NCBI RefSeq assembly: GCF_044763875.1
Contig: NZ_JBIWGZ010000006.1
Coordinates: forward strand, 62,001 to 126,000
Direction: 5' to 3'
Length of the DNA stretch: 64,000 nt
DNA from: Rummeliibacillus sp044763875
Lineage (GTDB): Bacteria > Bacillota > Bacilli > Bacillales_A > Planococcaceae
Below, piece after piece: positions 26,051-36,400 of this stretch. Below the pieces are notes generated by a model. The model had not been told where the DNA came from. It searched no databases and saw nothing but the letters and a program-made list of their open reading frames with translations. The number at the start of each line of letters is the position of its first letter. Position 1 is the stretch's first letter. A program made the position numbers and the translations under genes.

Positions 26051-26155
26051 ATGATGAAAAAGAAATCTATTTTCGTAAATTGTTTAGTTGCAGCTGCTGT
26101 ATTACTATCTTCTGCAGCAACTATTCAACTTCAACATTTTTTTGCTCAATACTAA
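26051..26155 (+). CDS. Short exported peptide, candidate signalling pheromone precursor
   Basis: A 34-residue reading frame starting MMKKKS, with a hydrophobic core (FVNCLVAAAVLLSSAAT) and a short tail (IQLQHFFAQY). An AAAGGAATG ribosome binding site precedes it. This is the plan of pre-pheromones of the PapR, NprX or Phr kind: an export signal followed by a C-terminal mature peptide. It is divergent from an Rgg-like regulator, has a -10 box (26012-26017) with a palindrome at the -35 position, and is followed by a terminator. The tail does not look like the known Rgg pheromones (SHP) and the mature end is unknown. Confidence 0.72.
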   Translation: MMKKKSIFVNCLVAAAVLLSSAATIQLQHFFAQY

Positions 26156-26212
26156 AATTTATTTTTGAATACTTCTTTTCTTTTGTACCCCAAAATTATA
26201 ATAGTCCTTATT

Positions 26213-26246
26213 CAATCCTCCTGATTATTAAAGGAGGATTTTTTTT
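26213..26246 (+). terminator. Terminator after the short peptide gene
   Basis: Stem AATCCTCCT / AAGGAGGATT with an eight-base loop and a run of T. It makes the peptide gene a short independent transcript. Confidence 0.9.
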
Positions 26247-26475
26247 GATGAAACATTAAGTTTTCCTAAACGGTTTCACAATTGATTGAATAGTTAAATT
26301 CTATCACATAAATTCGTTTACTAATCATTTTAGGATTATTTTGTACTATTCCAAAAGTAATAGATAAAAATTATTTCTATTATAACAGCGTTATTACACT
26401 AAATTGCAGTTTTGGTTGGGACATAGAAAAACACATGATACATTCACCATATCAGGGGGTGATGATCAAGTTCCT

Positions 26476-26490
26476 GATGCATCGTGCATC
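26476..26490. promoter_or_regulatory. Inverted repeat GATGCA-TCG-TGCATC upstream of ltrA
   Basis: A perfect 6-3-6 dyad 69 bases before the ltrA start codon. It could be an operator; no regulator is identified. Confidence 0.45.
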
Positions 26491-26558
26491 GGATACAATG
26501 AACATCTTACACCTTTTATAATACTATAATCTATTAGAGTAACAAAGGAGTGCTGAAA

Positions 26559-27650
26559 ATGGAGGAAAAGAAAGTTACTTGGTTAGAACTCTTTTTTGAC
26601 TTGCTATTTGTAGCAGCTGTTGCGACTACAACTCATGTTTTACTTCATGTTGAAAAAGGGTACATACATCCAGAATATTTATTAAAGTTTGCTCTAATGT
26701 TTATCCCAATATGGTGGTCTTGGGTTGGGCAAACGTTGTTTATTAATCGCTTTGGACAAGATTTTTTGCATCAACGCTTATTAATGATTCTTCAAATGGT
26801 GTTTGTCCTTACTATGATTTCCAGCTTATCGGTTGATTTTGATCAATACTATCTCTCTTTCCTTATTGGCTATATTGGAATAAGAACACTAACAGCGATT
26901 CAATATCTTGTTGTTCAAAGATTGGAAGAAGGGGATAGAAAAAAGGCAGCCTGGTTTTTAGGAACACGTTTTTGGATTGGGATCATCATTTCATTTCTCT
27001 CTATCTTTTTTGATTCATGGATTCGATACGCTGTGTTATATGCAGGAATTGCGGTCGATATTATTGTGCCTGTTTACGGACGAAAGTACTTGGTTAAAGC
27101 CCCGACCAATATAGCTCATTTATTAGAACGTTTTGCATTGTTAACATTAATCCTTTTTGGAGAATCGGTCGTCAGCACGCTTTCTGTACTACAGCCGCAA
27201 AAAGGTGATTGGGATTCAATCTCGTTTTCCATTGTTTCATTTATCCTTATTATTTCGATGTGGTGGCAGTATTTTGATAATGTAGAAAAGAAGGTAAACA
27301 AGTCGATCCAAACAGCAGGTCAAACCATTATTTACGGTCATCTGTTTATTTTAATTTCTTTGAGCATGATTGCAGCTTCAATCAAGCTGCTGTTTTTACA
27401 TGAGGCCCATTATTCATTTATGTTATATTTTGTATTTAGTTCTGTACTACTCTATTTCCTCGCAACTACTACTGTTTTTCATCAATATAGGTATGAACAA
27501 CACCGTTTGACTATTTATCATTTAGGGTTATTCTTAGGAATTTTAGCAGTCTTTTTTATTATTAATTTGATCATGGTTGTTCCAAACATTGTCATAATGG
27601 GGGAATTATCCTTGTTTTTTATCATTTATGCTAAATTAACAACCACTTAA
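26559..27650 (+). CDS. ltrA: LtrA-family membrane protein (low temperature requirement A)
   Basis: A 363-residue membrane protein with about ten transmembrane segments. The N-terminal block VTWLELFFDLLFVAAVA and FGESVVSTL are signatures of the LtrA family, first found through a cold-growth defect in Listeria; the biochemical role is not known. The ATG at 26559 is chosen because AAAGGAG lies 8 bases upstream, while the GTG nine bases earlier overlaps it. It has no close partners. Confidence 0.88.
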   Translation: MEEKKVTWLELFFDLLFVAAVATTTHVLLHVEKGYIHPEYLLKFALMFIPIWWSWVGQTLFINRFGQDFLHQRLLMILQMVFVLTMISSLSVDFDQYYLSFLIGYIGIRTLTAIQYLVVQRLEEGDRKKAAWFLGTRFWIGIIISFLSIFFDSWIRYAVLYAGIAVDIIVPVYGRKYLVKAPTNIAHLLERFALLTLILFGESVVSTLSVLQPQKGDWDSISFSIVSFILIISMWWQYFDNVEKKVNKSIQTAGQTIIYGHLFILISLSMIAASIKLLFLHEAHYSFMLYFVFSSVLLYFLATTTVFHQYRYEQHRLTIYHLGLFLGILAVFFIINLIMVVPNIVIMGELSLFFIIYAKLTTT

Positions 27651-27768
27651 AAAATCCGGTAGTTTTATAATAGGGTGCATACCCAAAAAATAATAATTTT
27701 CAATTGTTAGCGGTAAGCTTCAGAACTTTTTTAAACATCGCCATTTTATTTCAAAGCTAAGGTTAAGG

Positions 27769-27807
27769 AACCCGGCTAATCTTCGCATATGAAGGTAGCT
27801 GGGTTTT
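27769..27807 (+). terminator. Terminator-like hairpin downstream of ltrA
   Basis: Arms AACCCGGCTA-CTTC and GAAG-TAGCTGGGTT followed by TTT. It lies about 120 bases past ltrA and may be its terminator. Confidence 0.6.
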
Positions 27808-27935
27808 AAAGTTAGTTATGCAAAATAGTAGAACGATACGCCACACATTTTTGGTCTTAAATTATTTCTTGCTCATACCGTTTATCCGTATCGGGTGGTG
27901 ACTGGCAACCAAAATTAAAATCGCATATTTTAAGG

Positions 27936-28007
27936 TACGACTTAGTTGTAATTAAGTGTAAGTTCAAGCTATTATCCAATATTGCACTTATCTAATTTTA
28001 AGTCGTA
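27936..28007. repeat. Long imperfect inverted repeat
   Basis: Outer arms TACGACTTA and TAAGTCGTA match exactly, and the inner arms (ATTAAGTG / CACTTAT) match partly. The whole could fold into one long hairpin. It resembles neither repeats R1-R5 nor a normal terminator; a decayed miniature transposable element or a small structured RNA are possible. Confidence 0.45.
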
Positions 28008-28159
28008 TTGCAAAATGGTATATTCTTAATTTCTTTGTATATATGTTTTGAGGTAATTGTTTAAGTGTATAAATTTCTAAATTTGTGTGCATTAGATTTT
28101 ATTAAGATACCAATAGAAACGCTGAATATTATGCTCAGTTAGTAAAATAAGCTCAACAA

Positions 28160-28192
28160 AAAAGGGCATCCATCCATTTTGGATCAACGCCC
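28160..28192 (-). terminator. Terminator after the alkylation-repair-like gene
   Basis: On the minus strand GGGCGTTGATCC / GGATGGATGCCC is followed by TTTTTT. Confidence 0.85.
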
Positions 28193-28230
28193 TCGATCAT
28201 AGCATTTTATTCGTTATTTAAGGTGCTTGT

Positions 28231-28956
28231 TTAACATCTTACATGTTTCCGTTTGAAGCCAATTCTACCTTTATCTACTTCCTTTTGAATACTTTCATAA
28301 GCGTGAAGGAAACTACTTTTTTTATTGTCCTTTTTGACTTCTACTGGACCTACTTCTTTTGCAGTTTTGACCGCCTTGTCATGGAGCGGTAAATATGAAA
28401 CTCCCACTGTGAATAGGAAATTGTTCATAGCAGATTTCGTTCGTTCAGGCGAATCGTGAATGGTATTTTTCACAATTTCAAGCATTCTGGCAATCTTGCT
28501 TTCGGAAAATTCAACATCTGAGCGATTCCCTAAAAGCCAGCAGTAGCAACTCCAACCCGCTGACATTCTCAACTCTTCACCACTTGCGATCCATTTATCA
28601 GCAACTTCTTGTGCAATATCCGCTTCAGCTAAAGTTACTGCTACCACAAAATCAGACAACATATAAAAATATGCCGAATCCATCCAACGATCAAAATCTG
28701 ACTCAGTCATTGCTTGTGGATCGGCAATAATACCTGCAAAGTACATTGCATCGTAGTTCCCTGTGGCATAAAGCTCTTCAGCTAAAGGTTGATTGATTTT
28801 TATTCTCTTGGCTATTGGCTTCATCGCGCCTGTAGCCACGCCAAAAAGCGGCTCATGCGCACCATTGGAAATGTATATTTTTTTAGTTCGTTCCTTGCCA
28901 AGAGCTTCAAGCTCCTGAATCACCATTTCAAAATTCATTGTTTGCACTTCCTTCAT
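28231..28956 (-). CDS. AlkD-like DNA alkylation repair family protein
   Basis: A 241-residue all-helical protein of the AlkC/AlkD-type HEAT-repeat superfamily. Segments such as LFGVATGAMKPIAKRIK, LATGNYDAMYFAGIIADP (as ELYATGNYDA here) and FDRWMDSAYFYMLSDFVV follow the family pattern of helical DNA-binding repeats. AlkD-type members remove bulky alkylated bases; whether this subgroup is a glycosylase is not established. The start is 28956, with GGGGGGA upstream; a second ATG seven codons later is possible. It is the last core gene before the island. Confidence 0.78.
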   Translation of the reverse strand: MKEVQTMNFEMVIQELEALGKERTKKIYISNGAHEPLFGVATGAMKPIAKRIKINQPLAEELYATGNYDAMYFAGIIADPQAMTESDFDRWMDSAYFYMLSDFVVAVTLAEADIAQEVADKWIASGEELRMSAGWSCYCWLLGNRSDVEFSESKIARMLEIVKNTIHDSPERTKSAMNNFLFTVGVSYLPLHDKAVKTAKEVGPVEVKKDNKKSSFLHAYESIQKEVDKGRIGFKRKHVRC

Positions 28957-29203
28957 TTTGGAGTCCCCCCTACTATTTTGCTCATTAATTATATTACCAT
29001 TATCCTATAACAAACTATTCTTTGTCAGCTAAGATACAATTTTATCCCAGGAGTGTTAGGCAGAACTCTTCTAATTACATCGTGGGGCAATATTCTAGAA
29101 CTGTTACTGTTCAAAACATTTATTAAAACTGTATATTAAGGAAATAGTATTTTTATCAATTAAGGATTGAATTAATGAAACTCATTGAAATCGTCTAATA
29201 AAA

Positions 29204-29294
29204 TAAAAAGTGCCAAAACCCTTATATATCAAGGATTTTGACACTCATTGAAACCATATGATTTCACTCTATGGAGACGGTGGGAGTCGAACCC
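29204..29294. repeat. Distal attachment site of the island
   Basis: A copy of the ssrA 3' end and terminator, offset by exactly 21988 from the intact site. The first 51 bases and the last 25 bases (29270-29294, containing GGAGACGGTGGGAGTCGAAC) are identical to it; the six differences lie between. The 25-base block covers the acceptor and T-arm of tmRNA and is the probable crossover region. After CCC at 29294 the sequence departs from ssrA. Confidence 0.92.
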
Positions 29295-29728
29295 TACCAT
29301 CTCAAACAGTTAATATATCAAGTATTATCGAACTTTAAATAATGTTTGACTACGTTTTTGGCTACGTTTGATAAAAATTACGTTGCGGGGCAAGATTTTT
29401 AATTATTATTTGATTAGTTATTAATTATGTATCTAATTAAATAAAAAAGTAGATATAGATTTTACTAAGTTAATATATTTTTGAAAAAGTAATAGGTAGA
29501 ACTTTAAAATTTAAGAATAATACTATATAAACACAGATTATTATTAATATATTAATTTTTATGTAACTAAACCTACATGTAAATGTGTAAGTCTATACTA
29601 CTTGGTTTCCTCAAACCACAAAAAAACTATTAAAACTCAAATAATTTGATAAAATAGGTATTAGTTAATGAAACTAGTAAAGACACCTCTTAACATTTAT
29701 TACTACACAATATACTGGGGGATTTTAT
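29295..29728. other. Left end of the island, non-coding
   Basis: A very AT-rich stretch with an integrase arm-type repeat at 29345-29371. I see no gene. It is probably the left arm of the element plus the promoter of the reader-domain gene. Confidence 0.6.
29345..29371. promoter_or_regulatory. Left arm-type integrase binding repeats
   Basis: Two direct copies of the heptamer motif appear as TTTGACTACG and TTTTTGGCTACG followed by TTTGA. The same layout occurs at 51138-51164 near the integrase gene, on the same strand. In the circular form they would flank the attachment core. Confidence 0.75.
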
Positions 29729-30223
29729 ATGGCTATTTGGCTTTTCAGGGCCGGAGCCTCTGGAGAATACGAACAAAAATTTCTTTCTGATAATCGAATT
29801 TATCTAACTTGGGATTCCTTGAATATCGACTTAATATCATTTAAAGAAAAAGAAGATCTGTATCCATATTTAATCGAAAAATACAAATTGCCGAAAAAAA
29901 GAACTGCTTATAATTGGGCTTCACAATTATATCCAATGGCCAACTCAATGCAAATTGGAGATTGGATTGTACTACCTAGCAAAATCAATAAAACATTTCA
30001 TTTTGGCGAAATTAAAAGCGAATACCGATTTGATGTAAATGCAAATAATCCATTTTATCATTATCGTGATGTTCATTGGTTTTCTATGAACGTTCCTAAA
30101 GAAGTTTTTAAATATGATATATTAAATTCATTTGGAGCTTTCATGACTATTTGCCAAATAAAAGCTAATGATGCCGAAGGAAGACTGATAAAGATGTATC
30201 AAAACAATTGGCTTTCTGAGTAA
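29729..30223 (+). CDS. Stand-alone PUA/EVE-like reader protein (N-terminal part of COG4127-type restriction proteins)
   Basis: A 164-residue protein beginning MAIWLFRAGASGEYEQKFL, with RIYLTWDSLNIDL, QIGDWIVLPSK and HFGEIKSEYRF. These match by pattern the N-terminal EVE/PUA-like domain of predicted Mrr-type restriction proteins (COG4127 style), which usually carry a C-terminal nuclease of similar size. Here the protein ends after the reader domain and no nuclease fragment follows, so it is either a free modified-base reader or a truncated gene. It converges on the methyltransferase gene, 70 bases apart. A related domain is inserted in the McrB of this island. Confidence 0.7.
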   Translation: MAIWLFRAGASGEYEQKFLSDNRIYLTWDSLNIDLISFKEKEDLYPYLIEKYKLPKKRTAYNWASQLYPMANSMQIGDWIVLPSKINKTFHFGEIKSEYRFDVNANNPFYHYRDVHWFSMNVPKEVFKYDILNSFGAFMTICQIKANDAEGRLIKMYQNNWLSE

Positions 30224-30293
30224 ACAATTAAAGTGCCCCCCAATATCAACTGGGAGGCATTTTCCTTTTATATTTAATAATTACTTTATATGA

Positions 30294-33200
30294 TTAATCT
30301 TCATCTGCACCTAATCTTACTTTAATTTCAAAGTTAATAATATATTGAAGTTCGAGTTCCGTTAAACCATAGTATTCAGCCAACTCAGTATCTATACGGT
30401 CAATAATATTTTTTGAATATCTTGGGTAAAACTCATCGTATTCAACTTTACCTGTAGCATAATTTGCTTCTTTTCGATGTGCATTTTTCTGATAATCTTT
30501 CATTAAAACATGGTTTAAATCAACAAAACGTGATTTCATCTCCTCGCTCATCGTGCTTAATCCTAATGGAAAATTATTTATTTCTCTAGCAGACAGGTCT
30601 CTACAGTTAGATAATAAAATGAACCACCAGAAAAATAATGAACTATTGATGGTTGCCGAAACAACATCTCCATCTTCTTTACTTTTCACCTTCAGAGGTT
30701 TTACATGTGAAGAAATTTTATGACCTTCTTTTTCGTTCCAAAAATATGGAATGAAGTTCATTGCTCTTATCCAATATCTTGGTGCATTATGATAATAAAT
30801 AGTATAAAAATCAAGTGTAGTACCTAAATCGTTAGATAAAAGCTTCTTAGCATTAATTTTATTCCATATGTCGACTTCTATTTTATTACTCAATTTAGGA
30901 ATAGAATTTTTATATTCAATTCCCTGGTTCTGCTCCACATACTTTAAGTTTTCAAACAAGAATGGTCTATATGGCTCCATCCAATGATGATATTTAGTTG
31001 TAAAGACCTTATTTGTGTTTTTACAAGGATGATACAACATAATAGCTAAACGTTGATCTACACCAACAAAAAGCTTAGAAGGCCTTATAGAATACGTTGA
31101 AATCCATAGCATTTTATCTTTTTTGTATAGCTCCATAAGAGGGGCCATTCTATCTGTACAGAAAGCTGAATGTGGAATAATCATTCCTATAATACCGTTT
31201 TCCTTTAAAAGATAATTACATCTTTCTAAAACAAAAGCATAAAGATTGTTTGTCCTAATCGTTTTATAATCGTACAGTTCATACTCAGATTTTATTTTTC
31301 TATATTCAACATAAGGTGGATTACCTATTAAAATATCAAATCCACCTTGTTCCATAATATCGTAGAAATCAACAAACCAATGGAATGGTAAATTTTTCTC
31401 TACCCACTCTGTATAGTCGACTTGTCCCGCATGAACATTTTTCAAATATCTATTTAGCTCTCTCTTTAATGAGAACAACTCTGTGTTTAATTCTTGCTTA
31501 ATGTTATAAATTGTACTGCCGTTATTTATTTGTTCATCTTTATATTTTGCAAATAAATTTTTAATTAAATCAATCTTTACATTTAACGTAGTAGTAAACC
31601 CATCATAATCCAGTGTACTTTCTACTACTTGACGCGCTCTCTCAATGCTTTCAAACCCTACCAAAGTATTTCCAGATCTAATATTAAAATCAATATCAGG
31701 TAATGGTTCCAATTCTTCAATTGAATTGATTTGTGAAATTAGTTTCAAAAACAACCGTAGTTTACAAATTTCAGTAGCTTCTTCCATAATATCTACACCA
31801 TACAAATTATTGATCATGATGGTTTTTAAAATGAAATAGTCTTGATTATTATGTTCTTGTATTTTATTCAACTCTTTATTTACTTTTTCATAGTGACGAG
31901 CTAAATTATTCGGTTCATTTAACCATGCTGTCATTCTAATAATTAAACTATGATAAATAGCTTCTAAAATATTTAAAGCTTCGAATAAAAAAGCTCCTGA
32001 CCCACAAGTAGGGTCTAATACTTTGATTTCTCTAACCGCTTTATATAGTTCAACTATAATATCTGGATCTTCACATTCTTCTATGAAATCCTGCATAATT
32101 TGCCTAACATCTAAATTATTCGTAATCAAATCTTCAATTTTATAGATTTCACCATTCTTCATTTTCTTAAATATTTCACGATAATTATCAATACGAAGAT
32201 TAAATTCATTCCATGTCTCTGTAGGTAATCCTATATCTCCGTCTACCTTCACATTTGACAAATTAATATCGACCTGTGATTCTATTCCTTTTTTTGTTGA
32301 ACTATACATATATCGATCTGGGTCTCTAGATAAGATATCCCGTAAAAGCCTGCTAACATTAACTTTGTTATCTTTATTCCTTAATAAAGTTCCAAATAAA
32401 TATGGAATAATTGAATTTTTACTAATGTAGTTAGTAATATCTTCTTTAGTATAATATGCGCCCATTTGTTTTTGATTAATGTATTTTTCAAATAAATAAC
32501 CTAAAACATCTGGGTTAATTTCATTATCATTTTTATTGGGTCTATCATCTAAATGCCAATTATATTTCTCAAAGAAATCAAAGATCTTTTCAAATGCTTC
32601 ATCTTTGATAACTATATCTGGATAAACTTCTTCAATATGGTGTCTTACAAATAAACCACCATTTAAATATGGAATTTCTCCGATGACATCCACAGTATGA
32701 GAAGATCGTTTTTCAGGAACTAGCGCAAAACCTTTAAAGAATAAAACACTTAAAAATTCTGTAAAAAAACGATCTCCCGATGTATATTTTTCACTAATTC
32801 CATTCAGATTATTTCTTAAATAATTAACATCACTATTTAAAAAGCCCTTCTTTTGAATAAAATAAGTAAACATTAAGCGATTTAATATTACTGATACATA
32901 CCACTCTCTTAAATGCTTATCATCTATTCCATCTATATATTTAATAAATTGTTTGCGTTCTTTATTAAACTGATCAAAAAACTTCTTCGTTACTTTTTCA
33001 AGGTCAAATGCAGAACTCGCTCGTGTAGCAACTTCCATGATGTTGACATTTCCATCTTCAAAATCTTCAAATCCAAAATATATAGATCTTAATTTTTGAA
33101 TAATTGCCTCTCCAGTCTGACCTTTATAAAAATTATATTCTTTAATACTTAGTGGTTCATCTTTAACTCTTCGAACCCATTGCCATATCTGACGCGTTTT

Positions 33201-33488
33201 TGCAGCATCGATATAAATAATAATATGTTCACGATAGCTTTTGGATAATTCACGTTCAATTTTCTTACGTACAGTAAAGTTTGAGATTGCTATGTTATTT
33301 TCATCAACAATTGTCAAAGCAGGCATTCCAGCAATTTCAGCTATCGGATTTAGCCAAAATACTTCTTTGTTCACTTCTACTTTAATATCTTGAAGATGAC
33401 AATTGTTCCATCCTAAATCTTCAATAAATAATCGCTTAAAATCAAAACTATAAATGTTATTTCTTATTTCATTTACTGGGTACTTCAT
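30294..33488 (-). CDS. Eco57I-type N6-adenine DNA methyltransferase of an ATP-dependent restriction system
   Basis: A protein of 1064 residues. The SAM-binding motif I is LDPTCGSGAFLFEAL (about residue 491) and catalytic motif IV is IGNPPYVEY (about residue 722), so it methylates adenine N6. The long N-terminal part includes HIIIYIDAAKTRQIWQWVRR, seen in the large Eco57I-like methylases of DISARM-like and related systems; the C-terminus should hold target recognition. The ATG at 33488 follows AGAAGGAG, 11 bases after the helicase stop; a longer frame enters the helicase gene. It is the last gene of a three-gene operon. The recognition sequence is unknown. Confidence 0.88.
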   Translation of the reverse strand: MKYPVNEIRNNIYSFDFKRLFIEDLGWNNCHLQDIKVEVNKEVFWLNPIAEIAGMPALTIVDENNIAISNFTVRKKIERELSKSYREHIIIYIDAAKTRQIWQWVRRVKDEPLSIKEYNFYKGQTGEAIIQKLRSIYFGFEDFEDGNVNIMEVATRASSAFDLEKVTKKFFDQFNKERKQFIKYIDGIDDKHLREWYVSVILNRLMFTYFIQKKGFLNSDVNYLRNNLNGISEKYTSGDRFFTEFLSVLFFKGFALVPEKRSSHTVDVIGEIPYLNGGLFVRHHIEEVYPDIVIKDEAFEKIFDFFEKYNWHLDDRPNKNDNEINPDVLGYLFEKYINQKQMGAYYTKEDITNYISKNSIIPYLFGTLLRNKDNKVNVSRLLRDILSRDPDRYMYSSTKKGIESQVDINLSNVKVDGDIGLPTETWNEFNLRIDNYREIFKKMKNGEIYKIEDLITNNLDVRQIMQDFIEECEDPDIIVELYKAVREIKVLDPTCGSGAFLFEALNILEAIYHSLIIRMTAWLNEPNNLARHYEKVNKELNKIQEHNNQDYFILKTIMINNLYGVDIMEEATEICKLRLFLKLISQINSIEELEPLPDIDFNIRSGNTLVGFESIERARQVVESTLDYDGFTTTLNVKIDLIKNLFAKYKDEQINNGSTIYNIKQELNTELFSLKRELNRYLKNVHAGQVDYTEWVEKNLPFHWFVDFYDIMEQGGFDILIGNPPYVEYRKIKSEYELYDYKTIRTNNLYAFVLERCNYLLKENGIIGMIIPHSAFCTDRMAPLMELYKKDKMLWISTYSIRPSKLFVGVDQRLAIMLYHPCKNTNKVFTTKYHHWMEPYRPFLFENLKYVEQNQGIEYKNSIPKLSNKIEVDIWNKINAKKLLSNDLGTTLDFYTIYYHNAPRYWIRAMNFIPYFWNEKEGHKISSHVKPLKVKSKEDGDVVSATINSSLFFWWFILLSNCRDLSAREINNFPLGLSTMSEEMKSRFVDLNHVLMKDYQKNAHRKEANYATGKVEYDEFYPRYSKNIIDRIDTELAEYYGLTELELQYIINFEIKVRLGADED

Positions 33489-33499
33489 ATTTTCTCCTT

Positions 33500-36400
33500 C
33501 TAGTTTAATCCCATAGAACACAATATTACTGGTTCAAACTGTTGTCGATCTTCTGAAATATTACATAGTCTATTTTCAAGTTGAATTGAATATAATGTGT
33601 CTATTAACTCTCTAATATCGACATTTGAACGTAATTTTGCATTTAAAATGTCTGCCGCATATCTCGTTAGGGGATACTTATATATTAAATTTAGTATATC
33701 ATTTAAATTATCTAGTTCATCCATGAATATTGAATTTCTGATCTCTATAGTATAATTTTTTAACATTTCATAAACCTTAAATCGAGCCCCTGTTGCTTTT
33801 CCGAGTTGACCACCAATATTTTTTTGTTCGGATTTAAAATCTTTTAAAGCTTTAGCAACTATGCCATGATGATTCGCGCCCTTTTCAACAAAAGGAGTCT
33901 CCATTTGACATTCGATAGCTTTTATAATTTCATATTGAGATGTACTAATTTTCTCCCCATCTTCATTCATCCATATTAGCGCATCATTTCCTACCATATT
34001 TCGTAAATACACAATTACGGAATTAGCAGCAGTAAAATGTTGTTTCTTTTTGCTTGAATAGACTACGTGAGGTAACTCTCTAATGATTTTCTCTAAATCT
34101 GGATATTGTTCAGACTCACGTTTCCAAATCTCGTATGCATATGATGATAAATCAACTTCATTAAAAAAGTCTTGTTCTTCTAATAACGTCGATTTTTCAT
34201 TATATAGATCACGTAAAGCTTCAATATCCCCCTGGTCTTCAAAAAATGTTTCATCAGTTCCAACTACTTCTGCGTTTTCTGATAAACGATTTAATAATCT
34301 ATTTCTTAAATTAATAATATTTTCTATACCTTCTACTGGCATAAAACTATAGCATAATATTTCTTCAGCTTGTTGGCCAATCCTATCTACGCGCCCGGCT
34401 CTTTGGATCAACCTAATAATTGCCCAAGGCAGATCATAATTAATTACAATTGATGAATCTTGTAGATTTTGACCTTCACTTAAAGCATCTGTTGCAATTA
34501 ATATTCTAATCTCTTTATCTACCTTTTGATGATTACTCTTGGGACTAAATTTCCACACTATTTCTGTTGGATTTTCACTAGAACCTGTTATTCGCTCTAA
34601 TTCGGTTACACCATGTTTTTTTAGATTTTCGAACAAGTATTCTACTGTATCTTCAAACTGTGAAAAGATCAGCACTTTTTGTTTTGAATGGTGCACTGTC
34701 AATACTTCTAAGAGTTTTAAAAATTTCTCATCATTTTCTGCGACCCATTGATAATCTACATTCGAAGCTATTTGCAATAAAATTTTGCTATCTGATTCTA
34801 AATGTCCTACTAATTTTTTACTAAATAACACTGGCGAAATCCATTTAAAATTATTGCTATATTTATCTTTGATTTTTTCATAAATTTTCCTTGATTGTAC
34901 TTCAATACCAGCAAGAGTTTTCTGAAATTGTGCTTTTTCCCCCACCTCATAAACTTCATCTTCTAAAAGAGAATGAAAATCTTCGTTAATTTTAATTTCA
35001 AGTAATTCCGAACTTTGGGAGCCAATTGGTACTGGTAATTGATTTTTTAATGCATACAATAGAACACCGTCTCTATACAAATATCTATAAATAGTTTTTA
35101 GAAATGCCTGCCCACTACTCTCCAATCTTTTAAAAACATTCGTTCTATAGAAGCCAATTAGATGTCTCGCAGATCCTAAATTCTCAACCAATTGAGATTC
35201 AACACTAGTTAATCCCTTTTTATTCTGAACACTAATATAATCTGCTAAAAGGTACCTTGGTAACTTTAATGAGTTGATTTTGTCTAAGACATCTTCCGAA
35301 TATAGTTTACTGTAAGACGATTTCCCAGCTGATTCATAGGTAAGTGTTTTTGGAATTCTTTGAGGAAAATATGCCTTATTTCCATTTTTAAACTTGATAT
35401 ATTTTCTACTATCATCATCATCCTTCTTAGAATAATTCTCTAGTATAAAACTTCTCGTTCTCCTCACCATATATAACCGCATTAATTCCTGCCAATCTTC
35501 TGCATATGTGCTACGTTCGAAAGCTTCTAATGAGTTTAAAGAGCATTGATATTGTCTTAAAAACTCTGTTTCTCCCATTTCCTCAATTAACCTTTCTGGC
35601 CTTATACTGAACTGATAGCCTTCAGGAATAAATAACCGTAATTGATTAGATAAATCATAAAAAGTCTTATTATAAGGAGTTGCTGTCAATAAGACGACTT
35701 TCGATTCACTTCTATTTATATAACTTTGAACTGCTTTATAACGCTTACCATCTTTATTACGTAAATTATGACTCTCATCAATAATAACCAGACCATATCT
35801 AGTTTTTAATTTATCTAAATCTTCAATTACTGTTCCTAGAGATATAACTTTTGCATTTAAATCATAGCGTTTACAATAATCTTTCCACATAGGCACTAAT
35901 TTTGCTGGACAGAGAATTAAGGTTTCGATAAAGTAATTTTCCTGATACAATCTTGCAATTGACGTCGCTAATATTGTTTTACCTAGTCCGACTACGTCAC
36001 CTATTACTACACCATTTCTTTTTTGAATGTGCTGAACTGCAATTTTTAATGCTGTTTCTTGAAATTCTAATAATTCATTTTGAATTACCTCTGGAATCGA
36101 TACATCTCTTACACCTTGCTGCGCCTCTTCCGACAAATGATAAATCATTTTCATATAAATGTTATAGGGAATAATTTTCTCTTCACGCGCCCAACTTTCG
36201 CTTAGGAGCTTAATTAAATCTTCAGTAATATCTAATGAATATCTATCTTCCCAGCGATCTGAAAACCACTTAGATAACTTATTACAAGCATCATAGTCTA
36301 AAACATCTACATTCAGCTCACCTTGACCTCTAAGGCCTGAAAACGTTAAATTACTACTCCCTAAATATCCTACAATCGGGCTAATAGGATCTTTCCTATA

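Larger units (their letters stand above)
26156..26558. other. Gene-free stretch between the peptide gene and ltrA
   Basis: It holds the peptide-gene terminator and an inverted repeat at 26476-26490 in the ltrA upstream region. The remainder is AT-rich with no supported gene. Confidence 0.6.
27651..28230. other. 580-base gene-free stretch with two hairpins and an inverted repeat
   Basis: It holds a hairpin at 27769-27807 (AACCCGGCTA / TAGCTGGGTT then TTT), a 72-base imperfect inverted repeat at 27936-28007, and the terminator of the alkylation-repair-like gene. No reading frame with a plausible start is seen. Confidence 0.6.
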
